From Cichorium intybus (lineage: Eukaryota > Streptophyta > Magnoliopsida > Asterales > Asteraceae), in contig CM042012.1 of the NCBI GenBank assembly GCA_023525715.1, forward strand, positions 59,361,205 through 59,425,204: a stretch of 64,000 nt of DNA, given 5' to 3'. Below, piece after piece: positions 35,267 through 48,020 of this stretch. Under the pieces are notes generated by a model. The model searched no databases, was not told the DNA's origin, and saw nothing but the letters and a program-made list of their open reading frames with translations. Each line of letters starts with the position of its first letter. The first letter of the stretch is position 1. The translations under genes were made by a program, and so were the position numbers.

Positions 35267-36202
35267 TCAATAGACTCCTCGTCTGGCTACAAAGACCACA
35301 TCTTCGCTTGGTCTGTAGAACAGGTATCCAAATGACTGTTTGGGGTATCCAATGAAGATACACCTTTCACTTCTATCTGCGAGTTTGTCTTGAGTCTCTC
35401 GTCTTACGAAAGCCTCACAACCCCAGACCTTGATATGTGCTAACGAGGGAACTTTCCCCGTCCACATCTCATAAGGTGTTTTGGCAACCTTCTTAGTAGG
35501 GACAAGATTGAGGATATGGGCGGCAGTCTCTAAGGCATACCCCTAGAAGTGGATGGGAAGCAAAGCTCGACTCATCATGGAACGAACCATGTCTAACAAG
35601 GTTCGGTTACGTCTCTTGGTAACACCGTTCAACTGTGGTGTTCTAGGAGGTAATAACTGTGAAACTATTCCACATTCCTTTAGATAGTCTAGGAACTCGA
35701 TACTAAGATACTCAGCGCCTCTGTCGGATCTAAGCATCTTTATCTTCCGGCCCAATTGATTCTCGACTTTGTTTTTAAACTATTTGAAGTTTTCAAAGGT
35801 TTCTGACTTGTGCTTGATTAAGTAGATATACCCGTATCTACTAAAATCGTCAGTTAAGGTCACATAGAACCGCGTGCCATCATTTGTGGTTAATCTGAAG
35901 GGACCACACACATCTGTGTATATGATGTCCAACAGACCTTTACCTCTTTCAAAAGACCCTTTGAAAGGTGACTTAGTCATCTTGCCCAAAAGACAAGATT
36001 CGCATACATCATCTGATTTGAGGTCGAATGATTCCAACACTCCATCCTTTTGGAGTTGGGCGATGCGTTTCTTGTTAATGTGCCCAAGACGACAGTGCCA
36101 CAAGCACACCTTTTCTACACCACTACAAGAATCGATATGATTCACACTATGTCCTAAATTGTCAACACATTGCACAATTTCATACACACCATCACAAGGC
36201 AA
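35267..36202 (-). pseudogene. Copia-1 GAG-pre-integrase and integrase
   Basis: Pieces in order: 36202-35780 with WHCRLGHINKKRIAQLQ (zinc HHCC with CESCLLGKMTKSPF), IIYTDVCGPF (first catalytic Asp), YVTLTDDFSRYGYIYL; 35755-35543 with KMLRSDRGAEYLS (second Asp), PRTPQLNGVTKRRNRTLLDM (normally ...GVSERRNRT, so catalytic Glu is Lys); 35467-35267 with LAHIKVWGCEAFVRRE and CIFIGYPKQSFGY. Stops separate the pieces. Inactive. Confidence 0.9.
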
Positions 36203-36560
36203 AGCAGTAAAGATAAAACATCATTTTTGAAAACAGAAATTAAACCAATATTATTATCAAAAGAAAATTGGAAGCCTTGTTTGAACAATGCATGAAATGA
36301 AATTATGTTTCTTGCCATTTCTGGCGAATAGCAACAATTTATTAAATCTAAACAAACATCACTACTAAGCACCAAATTATAGACACCGATCTTGGTAACA
36401 GGCGGCGATCTCCTATTGCCCATGATCAGGTTCAATCTATCGTGCTCCACTTCCCTGCTTTCCTTTAGGCCCTACAAATCAGAAAAGATGTGAAAACCAC
36501 ATCCTGTATCAAGGACCCAAGAACTGGAAAATGGTGATTTTTTAGATATAGTGTACATAC
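36203..36560 (-). pseudogene. Copia-1 protease region
   Basis: The minus strand reads SSWVLDTGCGFHIFSDL, the Copia aspartic protease site with D-T-G intact, immediately followed by TAG, then EHDRLNLIMGNRR and the linker to the pre-integrase domain. Confidence 0.82.
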
Positions 36561-36599
36561 CTGCTGACGTCGGCTTCACTTTGCCGTCCTTGACGTCCT

Positions 36600-37467
36600 G
36601 CAGATATCTCGGGTAGCTCCTCTTCTAATGACCCTTCTCTTTGCAATTAAAACATTCGACATCTTTGGGATTGGCAACATGGGGAATGCCGGAAGACTTG
36701 GGTCTCGGGCCATTGCTGGACGACCCGACATGAACCTTTTCCCTCCAGTTCTGACTAGGATGGCCCTTCGGTTTCTTTCCCTTGCCTTGACCAATTGCCA
36801 AGATAGGCTGGCTAACAAAGGGTACACATTTACCCTTCATCCCATCTTCAGCTGTTTGAAGCGTGTTGTACAACTTAGACAAAGAGGCCTGAGTGTTGTT
36901 CAAATGATACGCCAGTGTGAACTGGTCATAAGAACTAGGTAAGGAGTTAAGCACTATGTCAATGGCCAACTCCTCATCGACTAGCATACCCAGCTTCCTA
37001 AGCAGGTTAACGTAACCTTGCATCCTTTGCACATGAGTGCAGACGGACTCTCCGCCCTTAGCCTTGCTGTCAGTGGAGGCTTTGACCCACTTCGCACCTC
37101 TCGACACACGCTCGCTTACGGAACTTTTCCGCAAGGTCCTTGTGCATCTCATAGGGCCAGTAGTCTTCATAGATTCTTTGCAACACGGGTTTCATTGTGG
37201 CAATCATGATGCAGGCCACTTTGGTCGCATCATCACAATGTTTTTGATATGAAGCAACATCCTCAGGAGTAGCTGTTTCGGGGTCAACTTCAACTAGCTC
37301 AGTGTCAAGAACATACTATTTGTTCTCAAACCGCAGAGCCATTTTGATGTTTTTGATCCAGTCATTGTAGTTAGTGTCATCCAATGTCACTTTGGAGCAC
37401 AATGACAGGATTGAGGTGACGTTACTGGAGTTCGAGTGGGGAACAGGTTATTCAGCGGAAGACATCT
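36600..37467 (-). pseudogene. Copia-1 Gag
   Basis: Starts at an ATG near 37467 (MSSAE then a stop), followed by VTLDDTNYNDWIKNIKMALR, a stop, and a frameshift near 37170. From there the frame to 36625 reads CTHVQRMQGYVNLLRKLGM, AIDIVLNSLPSSYDQFTLAY, LYNTLQTAEDGMK, basic spacer, then zinc knuckle start CFNCKEKGH. UBN2/gag-type capsid of Copia elements; disrupted. Confidence 0.87.
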
Positions 37468-37728
37468 ATAAAAGAAGGTAGTTTTAATTAGATAAATATG
37501 ATATCCTTAATATTAACCCAATATAATAATAAGGCTAGGACCCAACTATAAAAATTAACAACTTAGAAGAGGGGTGTCGTAGTCTAATTGTAATTTTTAT
37601 AAAGGTAGGCAAATGACGATTCAGCCAATTGCACCGCGGAAAATAATCTTATTATAATGGAATTCCTAGTTCTTTTGAGATTTATTGAACTGTTCAATAG
37701 CATGTTTAATCTCGGATATGCCCCACTA

Positions 37729-37758
37729 TTTGTGACTGGGATACCGAGGATCACAAAC
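37729..37758 (-). other. Leader hairpin H5, copia-1 copy
   Basis: Minus-strand stem TTTGTGA / TCACAAA around a 15-nt loop (TCCTCGGTATCCCAG). The counterparts are copia-2 42020-42048 and X 50187-50211; in X the stem is CGTGA / TCACG. Confidence 0.6.
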
Positions 37759-37804
37759 CGGGTGTGAATAACCATGCAAATTAGGTTGGTACTCTCGAAG
37801 TCAA

Positions 37805-37860
37805 TTACCATCTCTAATTGACGTGCCGGTAAACCACACACGCTCCGTCAACAATGGTAA
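37805..37860 (-). other. Conserved-loop hairpin H2, copia-1 copy
   Basis: Minus strand: outer stem TTACCAT / ATGGTAA, inner stem GTTGAC / GTCAAT with one wobble pair, and a conserved loop beginning GGAGCGTGTGTGG and ending ACCGGCAC. The 3' side of the internal loop is TAGAG. Confidence 0.65.
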
Positions 37861-37877
37861 GATCGAGAAACCCATTA

Positions 37878-37945
37878 CAACTCTTTATGGACCCCGATTG
37901 GTGTGCTGGAAAACAACACACGCTCCACCAATGTTCCATAAAGTG
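37878..37945 (-). other. Conserved-loop hairpin H1, copia-1 copy
   Basis: Minus strand: outer stem CTTTATGGA / TCCATAAAG, inner stem ATTGGTG / CACCAAT, loop GAGCGTGTGTTG...CCAGCA. The asymmetric internal loop has CGGGG on the 3' side. It lies about 80 nt before H2. Confidence 0.65.
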
Positions 37946-38699
37946 CAATGACAATTTCATGGATTAGCATCAATTCACATTTTTTCTAAAGTAACTAGAT
38001 TGGGATTTTATGAATTGCTCTAGTACTTTGAATAATAGCATTATACTTTTAAGAGGGTTAAGCGGTCTTATCAAACCCGTTCGGCTAACGACACTCGACT
38101 GACCAGGAGAGCGGTGGGTGAGAGTGGACACCCATTAGACTACCATTTTATAGGCAGTCGCCTTATACTCTCTTTATAGGACAGTTTTGTGAATGAGGCC
38201 TACTAACGGTAAGACTAACCAATTTTATCTTATATATAAAATATTAACTATTAATCATAAAATATATAAGATGTATTTTAAAATTTTAAAATATTTTAGA
38301 TTTAATCTTTTAAATTTTCGTTAATTAACAATTAATTTTGAAATTTTAAATTTAAATCTTCACGTGATTTAATTTATCTTTTAATTAATAATTAATTAAA
38401 TTAATTCAATCAAGATAGGTATCACAAAATTAATCAAATTAATTTACCTATCTTAAACCCCTAGTGATTTGAAAATTGCATGCAAGGGTTTAAGGTTTTC
38501 AGTTTTTAAATAATCAAAATTACCAAAATTAAGAAACCTGCAAAACCCTAGTCCCCAAAAATCGCAGACAAGGGGTGGAGGCTAGGGTTTTCAAAACCCT
38601 AGCCACCAAAATCGATGATGGCCTCCCAAGGGTATATTTTTCGAAAATAACCCTTAAGCATATAAGCAGTTATAGCAATTCACAAGAAAAACAAGAAAG

Positions 38700-38711
38700 A
38701 CTCTGATACCA
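38700..38711 (-). other. Copia-1 primer-binding site
   Basis: Plus strand ACTCTGATACCA; minus strand TGGTATCAGAGT, one base inside the 5' LTR. Confidence 0.88.
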
Positions 38712-38712
38712 C

Positions 38713-39481
38713 TGAAAGGTGTTTAAAAATTTATGAACTAGAAATCCTAAGTTCACATGCAACCTAAGATGAGGATCTATGTTTTTCTATCAATGAACAT
38801 ATAATAAAAACCTAAGGCCAACAATTTATTTCTAAAGAATAAAATATAAGAAAACCAACCTTTGAATTTTCTTCTTGAAGCTAGCAGCAAAAATATCCTA
38901 CCTCAAATGAAGTCACACCCAAGCAATGGAGAAGAGACAGAAAAGTTACAGAGAGACAGTAAAAAGTGGCGCAGGTTTTTAGGGTTCCCAGAGGCTCTAT
39001 TTATAGCCTCCAAGGGTTACAGTCAAAACCCTAGAAGAGCCCAACTTTTGACAAGCTTTTTTGTCAAATGGAGCAAGCCATCTTAAACCCTAATTAGGGT
39101 TTCGAGATTATGTGGAGGCTCCACAAAATCTCGCCCAACTCATGGCTTCTACTGGCCAGTCTTTATTCAACTATTGAATAATTACAAAACCAGTCCCTGT
39201 ACTTTTAATTAATTAAATTAATCACTATATTAAATCTAATTAATTCTAGATTAATTTCTAATTAATTAGTATAGTTTCTAATTAATATATTATCACTCTA
39301 ATATATTAATAAACTATTTATTTTTATCTATATTGATTTATTAATCATTTAATAAATCAACCTTTCTCTCTACTGAACTTTCTGCCAAAGCTCCAGCTAT
39401 GAGGGCAACCCAAATGGACTTTGCTTCAATTAATAAGATAAATACAATTTATAAGTCATGGCTTAGACACCTAATCCAACA
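38713..39481 (-). repeat. Copia-1 5' LTR
   Basis: 769 bp. TATA box at 38998-39005 (plus strand TATTTATA) centred in GAGGCTCTATTTATAGCCTC. Ends next to TSD TCTAT. Confidence 0.93.
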
Positions 39482-40012
39482 TCTATATGTATAATTTAAA
39501 TTAAAAAAAGACATTGGTCAGACCATGACTTGGCTCACCCACTCTAAATGTGTTTAGAAGGTTTAAGGAGGTCTCTTTGATTCTTAATGATGTCGATTTT
39601 TAAATAGCAATCATTGCTTACCACCTACACCGCCTGCCACATTTTATTGAGTGGAGTTACCGAAAGGGTTTGATAGGACAATGTTTCCAATTAAGAAGTA
39701 TTATTATTTAATGTATTGTTAAAATAACTTAAAAGTTTAAATGGATTATTTTTCCAAACATAATTTAAAAGTTTAAATGGATTATTTTTCCAAATAAAAT
39801 GTTAAAATGTTTTAACTAAATGAAACGAAATCCCGTTTTATAAAAATGTAAGTCTCATGCTACCCACGAAGAACCACTCATTTACCCTGCCCTTCTGGCG
39901 TTGGAACTGTCATAGCCAACACGTCGGATTGGACTCGGCCAAAATGATGCGATACTCGTGATAACTCATGAATCATGGGCCGGTTGTCACGTGGGTTCTT
40001 TATGGTCGATTT
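39482..40012 (+). other. Copia X leader, second segment
   Basis: Non-coding. 39610-39710 resembles the copia-2 leader at 41650-41730 (blocks like ACCGAAAGGGTTTGATAGGA vs GCCGAACGGGTTTGATAGGA), so this is Copia leader sequence lying between the copia-1 and copia-2 insertions. It stops at GATTT and resumes at 50170. Confidence 0.65.
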
Positions 40013-40920
<908 letters not shown>

Positions 40921-40921
40921 G

Positions 40922-40933
40922 TGGTATCAGAGC
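40922..40933 (+). other. Copia-2 primer-binding site
   Basis: TGGTATCAGAGC, one base after the LTR end. Confidence 0.92.
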
Positions 40934-41829
40934 TTTTTGGTTGTTTTCTTGTTGAACTGCTGTTATTGTTTTCCTAAAAATTAGGGTTTATAGCTTCTAA
41001 ACCCTAATGGGGCTGAAATCGATTTAGGGTAAGGGTTTTGAAAACCCTAGCCCCTCCCCCTTATGATTTTCGAAAAATATGCTAGGGTTTTTGAAGGTAT
41101 TCTATTTTTGGTAACTTTAATTTGATTAATTAAATGGATAACCTTAAACCCATTATTTGAAATCGAAAATTAGGGGGTTTAAGATAGGTTTTAATTAATT
41201 TGATTAATTTGATAAAACCTATCTACATTTGAATTAATTTAATTAATTGGTAATTAAAAGATAATTCAAGGATTTAATTTAATTTAAATTTAATTGTTTT
41301 AAATTGGCGAAAACTTAAAGGATAAATCCTAAAAATATTTTTAAAGGTTTAAAATATAAAATTTAATTAATTTAATTAATTGGTTAATTAAAAGATAATT
41401 AAATCGTTTTATAGGTTTAATTTAATTTAAAATTTAATAGTTTAAATTCCAACAAATTAAAAGATAAACCAATAACATTTTAAAGGGTTTAAAATTCATC
41501 TTATATATATTATAATTAAATGTTAATATTATATGTATAAGATTTAATAGTTAGTCAAAACAATAGTAGGCCTCATTCATGAAGCTGATCTATAAAGCGG
41601 GTATAAGGAGACTGCCTACAAAATGGCAGTCTAATGGGTGTCCACTCTCACCCACCGCTCGCCTGATCAGTGGAGGGTCGTTAGCCGAACGGGTTTGATA
41701 GGACCAACTGAATCTCATTAAAAGTATAATGTTATTAATGAAAGTACTAGAACATCTTTACAAAAAATCCCAAAATCTAGTTACTTTAGGAAAAATGTGA
41801 ATAGATGCTAACCCATGAAATTGCACATT

Positions 41830-41895
41830 ACACTTTATGAAACATTAGTGGAGCGTGTGTGGTTTACCGGCACACTAATAGGGGTTCATAAAGAG
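41830..41895 (+). other. Conserved-loop hairpin H1, copia-2 copy
   Basis: Outer stem CTTTATGAA / TTCATAAAG, inner stem ATTAGTG / CACTAAT, loop GAGCGTGTGTGG...ACCGGCA, 3'-side internal loop AGGGG. Same architecture as copia-1 H1, with paired changes in both stems. Confidence 0.68.
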
Positions 41896-41914
41896 TCGTA
41901 ATGGGTTTCTCATG

Positions 41915-41975
41915 ATTTATCATTTTTGATGGAGCGCGTGTGGTTAACCGGCACATCAATTAGAGATGATAAATG
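41915..41975 (+). other. Conserved-loop hairpin H2, copia-2 copy
   Basis: Outer stem ATTTATCAT / ATGATAAAT (9 bp, perfect), inner stem TTGATG / CATCAA, loop GAGCGCGTGTGG...ACCGGCA, 3'-side internal loop TTAGAG. Confidence 0.7.
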
Positions 41976-42019
41976 ACATTGAGAGTACCAAGCTAATTTG
42001 CATGGTTATTCACATCCAG

Positions 42020-42048
42020 TTTGTGATCCTCAGCATCGCAGTCACAAA
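42020..42048 (+). other. Leader hairpin H5, copia-2 copy
   Basis: Stem TTTGTGA / TCACAAA around a 15-nt loop similar to the copia-1 copy. Confidence 0.6.
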
Positions 42049-42289
42049 CAGTGGAGCACATCCGAGATTAAACATGCCATTAAAAAGTTCAATGAATCTC
42101 AACAGTTCTAGGAATTTCATAGGATGAAAATGATAAATGTTTATCTACCTTACTGACCAATATATTGTGATTACGGCATCCCTCTTCACACCATAGTTGG
42201 GGTATTTTGGATCCTAGCCTTATTAAATAACATATTGGGTAATTATTTAAAAGGATCAATTAAACTAATAAATTATGGTTATTTTATAG

Positions 42290-42409
42290 ATGTCTAGTGT
42301 CAATTCTCCTCTTTCTCCTCCTTCACCCATTTTTGAAAGCATCAGAATGCACCTGCCAAATATGGAAAGGCTGACTGACCTGAACTATATGGTATGGCTT
42401 CATAAATAG
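42290..42409 (+). pseudogene. Copia-2 Gag start, broken
   Basis: An ATG at the expected gag position opens 39 codons that include a Copia-gag-like patch (MERLTDLNYMVWLHK) and then TAG. Further fragments to about 42690 are out of frame. Compare copia-1 gag, which begins with the same MSS and has the L-x-x-x-NY-x-x-W pattern. Confidence 0.6.
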
Positions 42410-44807
42410 AGAATAGTTCCCTGTTTTTCTGGCAAGCCATATCTGACTGAGTGTCCGCCCCCCAAAGCATGACATCACACAGTAGCTTATGATGAGCATG
42501 ACTCCTTGATTGATAAGTCAAGGAAAGTTCGTTGCCTAATACTATTGATCATTAACCCCGAGTTTCGCAGGAATTTAGAATTCCTGGGGTCAGATAAGTT
42601 AACACAGCTAGTTGTGGAAAAGTTCCATGAACTAGTTGAGAAAGGACGAGCTAAGATCTTCAAAGAGTTTGAAGTGTGCAGGAAGTAGCACCAGTTCATA
42701 TGTTCTCAAGACTGAGAGACACATAGGTGAACTGTATAAATTTGGTCCCCTTTTGATCGGGAGTTAAAGCATTAGCTCGACTCGCTGATCCGTTCATCCT
42801 GATGTACAGGAAGGGAAACCACATAAGACAATCGTGGATATGCATTCAATGTTAACTCTGTATGAGTCGTTCATAGAGAAGCATAGTTCCATTGATTCAG
42901 CTGCTTCGGGATTGAGTCCAGTAATAGGACACATCAAGAAATGATCCAGATCGTCTGGACCGGTTCCTTGATGTTTCAAACTGGGAATCCACATGGTGGG
43001 ACACAGTCACGAAAAGATTGGAAAAATTCTCCAAAGCCGAACAGTTTGGCAACTCAGGAATATCTTAAAACTCAGAACCCCTGATCCTTAATTCCTTGAT
43101 ACAGGATGTGTTTCTCATATTTGCTCTGTATGCATGGACTCTGTAGGATGTGGGATGTTGTTCAGACTGGATCTGAAGCTCATGCAGTTTTAGAGTTTAG
43201 TTAGATATTGAAATCATGGTATTAGCTTATTAGATGCGTATGACATTGTCTATCATATAATACATTGTTCAAGGATTTTGTTTTAATAAAATTGTCCATT
43301 TTCTTTTAACACATGTTGTTTGAAATATCCTTGAAATGTTGCATGATTGTGTTGAATGCATGATTAGTAATAACTTGAATATTGATACATCTTAAGTGTT
43401 TGGATTTAGGAATTGTGTCCTTTATGATTGTTAAGACAAATGTTGTAAGAATCAATTCAACCAAAGGTCCAGTTGGACAGGACTTTGGAATCATTTGACT
43501 TAGAGTCTCATGATGAGTTGAGTTATTAATGTGTCAAGAAATGAATCACCCAAAGATCCAGTTGGACATGACTTTAGAATCATTTGACTTAAAGTCAGAT
43601 GATGATTAAGTTCTTTATTAAGCGCATATGGCAAGAAATGAATCACCCAAAGATCCAGAGGATAGGATTTTGGAATCAGTTGACTTAGAGTCAACCGAAG
43701 ATTGCAAATCTTGAACAGAATTAACAAAGTCATAAGTTTACATAGATATGTAAAAGGCATTGAGATTAGGAGCAACGGACACATCAGTTGCTGTGTATTG
43801 CTTGAATCTGCAAACAAAACACAATTGTTTGTACTTCACGATATTTGTCATTCGATATGACGAATATGGCTTCGCTTATCAGAATAAGCAAATTGAATTG
43901 AAACCTTGAACAGTTCAAGGACTTCAAAGGAAGTACAAGATCCGCAGAACCTGAGTGACAACATAAACTGGGAAAATGTTTCACAGTTCATTCTCTTCCA
44001 AGAACATTAATAAGTTATAATGTGTCTTAGGGAAGATGATGGAGCATTGGTCGAAACAGTTCGATCCTCGATGTATGAGATACATTGTCAATTAGTTTCC
44101 AATAAATTGAATTCTAAACCAGTCAGACCATATTCCGACCACATTCTAGACTAAGTAGGCTTTGGAGACACTGCTGAAATGTGAAGCTGGGATTATCCCA
44201 CTTGCACATAGAGAGTCCAGGGTCTTGTAGTGTTCGTCTGAACCTCATGACTAGCCTGAACCTGATCAGCAATATCGTTTCACTGGCTATCCCGCTGTAA
44301 CTGTAAAAGAATAGATCTTTTAGAATGAACTCATGTTCTAAGGAAACAGTGGGAGTTGGGACAGTCCTGAATGAGTTCAGGATTAACCAAGTGAAAAAAA
44401 CCTTTAGTCATCACTAGGCTTGGAACAGAAATTAGATTTCTGTTCTACAACTGACATAATCTCCTCTTGACCAGTAGTATTGATCACCATCATAAGTAGT
44501 TATGATCAGGGTGACATACCGATTGGTAGTAAAACACTATAGTTGGTACGGATTTATAATCCGACTAATTGGAAGCATTGGTGAGCCCGGTTGCTGCCAA
44601 ACAAGAGAACCTTAGGGCGAGATACATACCATATGACATTTTGATTGATTTTACACCTGGTCTAAAAACCAGTGGGAGTAAATGAATCATCAAAAGAATA
44701 CAACATGGACAGAAGCGTACCTTCAGAACATCTGGTTGAGTGAGACGATACTCAGAGTCAAGTAATTGGCTCCGAGAGGAGCACTCTCAATAGAAGATGA
44801 AATCCGA

Positions 44808-44895
44808 AAGGATACTGCATATTGTAACTCCGTAGTGGAGCGCGTGTGGATCACCGGCACACTAATGGGGGCTCACAAAGAATATGCCAGTATAA
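44808..44895 (+). other. Conserved-loop hairpin H3 in copia-2 interior
   Basis: Loop GAGCGCGTGTGG...ACCGGCA, inner stem AGTG / CACT, outer stem GCATATT / AATATGC with flanking ACT / AGT. It resembles H1 but lies about 3 kb downstream. Confidence 0.55.
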
Positions 44896-45815
44896 AGGTA
44901 CATGGGCCCGGGATTTCCCTACGGGCATCTCGCAAGAATGGATATTTAGATTCTCGAAATATGCCAAAGGATTGGGTTTGGAGAATGTGCTGAAAGATTT
45001 CCATTAAGATGTCAGAAAGGGTTTGGATTCACAAAATGTGCCAAACGTTTTGGATTCTGTGAATAGTCCATAACCGTGTCAAAGCTAGTGGGAGGATCGT
45101 TGTTATCTACTATCTCTATATGTAAGTTACATACTATTTCTAGGAAACGTCTCCTTTCATTACAAAGTGTAATGACTTGGTGTTAAGAGACGGATCGCTG
45201 TGAAAGACTTAATAGAGATACGACATACTCAAGTGGTTGTAAACATCTATAAGATATATCAAAACGCTGCCAAGATGATCTTGATGAGATTCAAGATTCA
45301 TAGCACCAGGAAACGATTTTCCTATCATTGCAAAGTGTGATGACTTGGCATGAAAGAAATAAAGAAGGTGCAACATACTCATGTAATTCACAGTCATCTA
45401 TTGGAAAGATGAAATCACCAGCATAGACCTAGCCATTGTAAGCATGATCTTGATAAGATTCAAGATGCACGAGAAAAGTCTCCGAAAGGAAAATAGTTTT
45501 TCAAAAATCATGACACAAGGATTATATATAATCCTTGGATTCCGAAAGGGTTTGGAATAGGATTAGATCGGGTTCCACAAGTTTTGGATCGATCATAAAG
45601 TCATGAACATGTCCTGATAACTTAATGCTTAGGGCATAGTAACTTGGATTCAGGACATTGCCTGGCTGGGAATACTGGCTGGATTGGTTGAACTCAAGTG
45701 AGAATTCATTAGGAAATGATTAGGGTGAACGTGATAGTATTAATTTGAAAGATTTTCAAAGTGGTAATTATTAACATCAGGACATGATGTTAAAGGACTT
45801 CATGGTTAAAGAGTC

Positions 45816-45870
45816 TCGTTGGTATTCTGATGGAGCGCGTGTGGTTCACCCGCACATCATAACACCTCGA
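45816..45870 (+). other. Conserved-loop hairpin H4 in copia-2 interior
   Basis: Loop GAGCGCGTGTGG...ACCCGCA with stem TGATG / CATCA extending through GGT-TT / AA-ACC with mismatches. It resembles H2. Confidence 0.5.
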
Positions 45871-47039
45871 AATAGTCTTAGGGTGCAGTCAAGTAGACTA
45901 AAGACCCCAGAACCATAGGAAGTCACAGTACACATTACCAGAATGGAGTTAGAAGAGAAATTGACAGGATAACTTATTGAGATGTTATCGGATGAGCATC
46001 CGATTGGATCATCTGCAATAAAGTGTATAAGTATAAGATACTTTGGATACATAGAAAGAGTGTAAGGTTCATAAAGACATAGCTGTAAAATTAGAATTGA
46101 AAGTTTAAAATAAATCTTGAAACCGATAATAGTTTATGAAAAGGTCCGACTTGGTGATTACCTTGTAGAGACTTGGTAATAAGCAGGAGTAGCTGCCAGT
46201 CAGATTTTTATGTTTTGCTTTCGCATGTTTACTTCCCGAATAATTTAACTATTCAGAAAGGTCCACAAGTTGCTCATACTTTGGGAAGTAAGTGTTGAAT
46301 CTGTCATGAATTAGTTTGTAGACTGTCTAAGGAGTTAGACATAGCAATAGGATTGCTACAACATTCATGAGTACTTAGAAATAGAGATTTGAGTATTGGA
46401 TAAACCCACGCTCAACAGATTGCTTCATGGATTATATCACAAGCAATGTTGAGACGATAATATCTTATGATCTTGAAGTGGAGAGATATGAGTTATAATT
46501 TACAAGGCAGTTGTTCATTGATGTAACACCCGGCTTTTAAAACAAAAACACCCCTGAAAAATTTTTCATTTAAAACACAGGTTTCAATACATAAAACCAT
46601 AACAAGGGGTATATTTTAATAAATACGGGTACAAGTGTATCAAGGAGAGTATAGAAATACCATAACTCCTTTAAAGCCGGGCTGCTACTGACAGCATCTA
46701 CGAGTCCCACTTCAAAGTCACGGACTCTATCTTGTCCCCTATCAGTATCATGCTAACCTGCAGGGACAGTAACAAACGGTATGAGCTACAAAGCTCAGTG
46801 AATAATCAAATCTGCAGATAACACGTATCAAAACACAATCATATAACTGTCTGGATATCGAATCCAAACTCCTAGCCTTACTGGCTGACCATATACACTC
46901 TAGGATTTCACATCCTATTCTGTAGCCCTACAGGCTGAATCATAGTGACCTGTAATCAACAAGCCACGTTAGTTATTTGCATCTATAATCATGTCTAACA
47001 ATTTCTGTCCCATATTTCTTAGTCACACTGGACTGCATC

Positions 47040-47460
47040 ATATATCATGGCTTACAGCCGCACCCTGTGTCATAGCTATATAAGCTGCACCAAAACATTA
47101 TCAATATATAAATCATAGCCCGAAGGCCGCATCGGAGACATAGCCCGAAGGCCGCACCGGAGTCATAGCCAACAAGGCCGCATCGGAGACATAGCCAACA
47201 AGGCCGCACCGGTTAGATATGGCTCACGGGTTAGCCCGCTGTTGCCTAAAATATGTGGCTCACGGGAAAATCCCGCTGTTGCCTAGACTCACGGCTGATT
47301 CCGGTCTTGTCTATATAAGTTTTATTGACTCACGGCTGGTTCCGGTATTGTCATTTTATTTTATTGACTCACGGCTGGTTCCGGTCTTGTCATTTCATTT
47401 TATTGACTCACAGTTCCGTTCTTGTCATCGCAATGACTCACGGCTTATCTGGTATTGTCT
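47040..47460. repeat. Tandem repeat arrays in the solo LTR
   Basis: Two adjoining arrays: CATAGCC-(N)-AAGGCCGCA units (47060-47215, the complement of the GGTGCGGCC array at 1483) and GACTCACGGCTG-TTCCGGT-TTGTC units (47220-47460). The ORFs 47219-47545 and 47325-47663 are readings of these repeats. Confidence 0.85.
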
Positions 47461-47937
47461 TTTACATATATTTTTACACTTGTCATTTTCGTCCCTCGAA
47501 GCCGTTTCAACCTGTAACAATACAATCATCATATATCACATATGATATCAGTGAGATTACTCACCTGGAAGTTAGCTGCGTTTCAATTTCGGTTGTTTCT
47601 TGCCTTTGCGTGCACCACAACCATTTTGTCCCATACCTATTTATCCATTTATATACCAAATGATAATAGGTTAATAATCATCTACATTGACTCTAATACA
47701 CTAGAGTTCAATACAATATCGTTATAATTAATGCCTAGTTAATAAACTTTCCGTTTACTAACTTTATATGAATTTTACTATTCACCGAGGCATTCGGATC
47801 GGTCTACAGTGCCCCCGAGGGGTCGGAAACTCAATCTAAAAATTTTCCCAAACTTTTCAGACCATAACGAGCCTATGGTCCAAATTTGAGCTAAAACGGA
47901 CAAGCCAAGCAAAAGTTAGCATTTCAAAGTCCCTGCC

Positions 47938-48020
47938 TGAGGGGCGCACCCCGCCCAGACATGGGCGCACTGCGCCTGGGCGCACCCCGCCAGGGGTTTA
48001 GGCGCACCGCGCCTATCGCC
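47938..48020. repeat. GC-rich near-palindromes in the solo LTR
   Basis: Four units of GGGCGCACCCCGCC or GGCGCACYGCGCC. Counterpart of GGCGCGATGCGCC, twice, at 960-995. Confidence 0.85.

Larger units (their letters stand above)
37468..38698 (-). other. Copia-1 long untranslated leader
   Basis: About 1.2 kb between PBS and gag. It contains several hairpin-forming blocks shared with copia-2 (see the hairpin entries) and a GGGTG...CACCC hairpin near 38125. It resembles copia-2 41540-42290 closely but not identically. No ORF conserved between the two. Confidence 0.75.
22750..39481 (-). mobile_element. Copia-1: full-length Ty1/Copia element, host of G2
   Basis: LTRs of 768 bp (22750-23517) and 769 bp (38713-39481) are bounded by the perfect 5-bp TSD TCTAT (22745-22749 and 39482-39486). 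Minus-strand order: 5' LTR, PBS, leader of about 1.2 kb, gag, protease, integrase, RT, [G2 insertion], RNase H, 3' untranslated region, PPT, 3' LTR. Without the 9.06-kb insertion it is about 7.7 kb. Numerous stops make it defective. Its leader and LTR start (TGTTGGATTAGGTGTCTAAG) are shared with copia-2, so the two belong to related families. Confidence 0.93.
40934..42289 (+). other. Copia-2 untranslated leader
   Basis: About 1.35 kb. It contains AT-rich segments with AATTAATTTAATTAATTGG words, the GGGTG...CACCC hairpin near 41637, and hairpins H1, H2 and H5. Homologous to the copia-1 leader. Confidence 0.75.
42410..46521 (+). other. Copia-2 interior, decayed
   Basis: No ORF above 110 codons in any frame, and none gives a recognisable domain. 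Short traces recall Copia leader and pol. Noteworthy are three near-copies of a GGACA(T/G)GACTTTGGAATCATTTG-like segment (43480, 43560, 43650), spaced about 80-95 bp, and two more conserved-loop hairpins (44836 and 45831). Confidence 0.55.

Noticed and set aside
47219..47663. Two overlapping repetitive ORFs
   Set aside because: They read through the GACTCACGGCTG tandem array of the solo LTR; no codon-level conservation.
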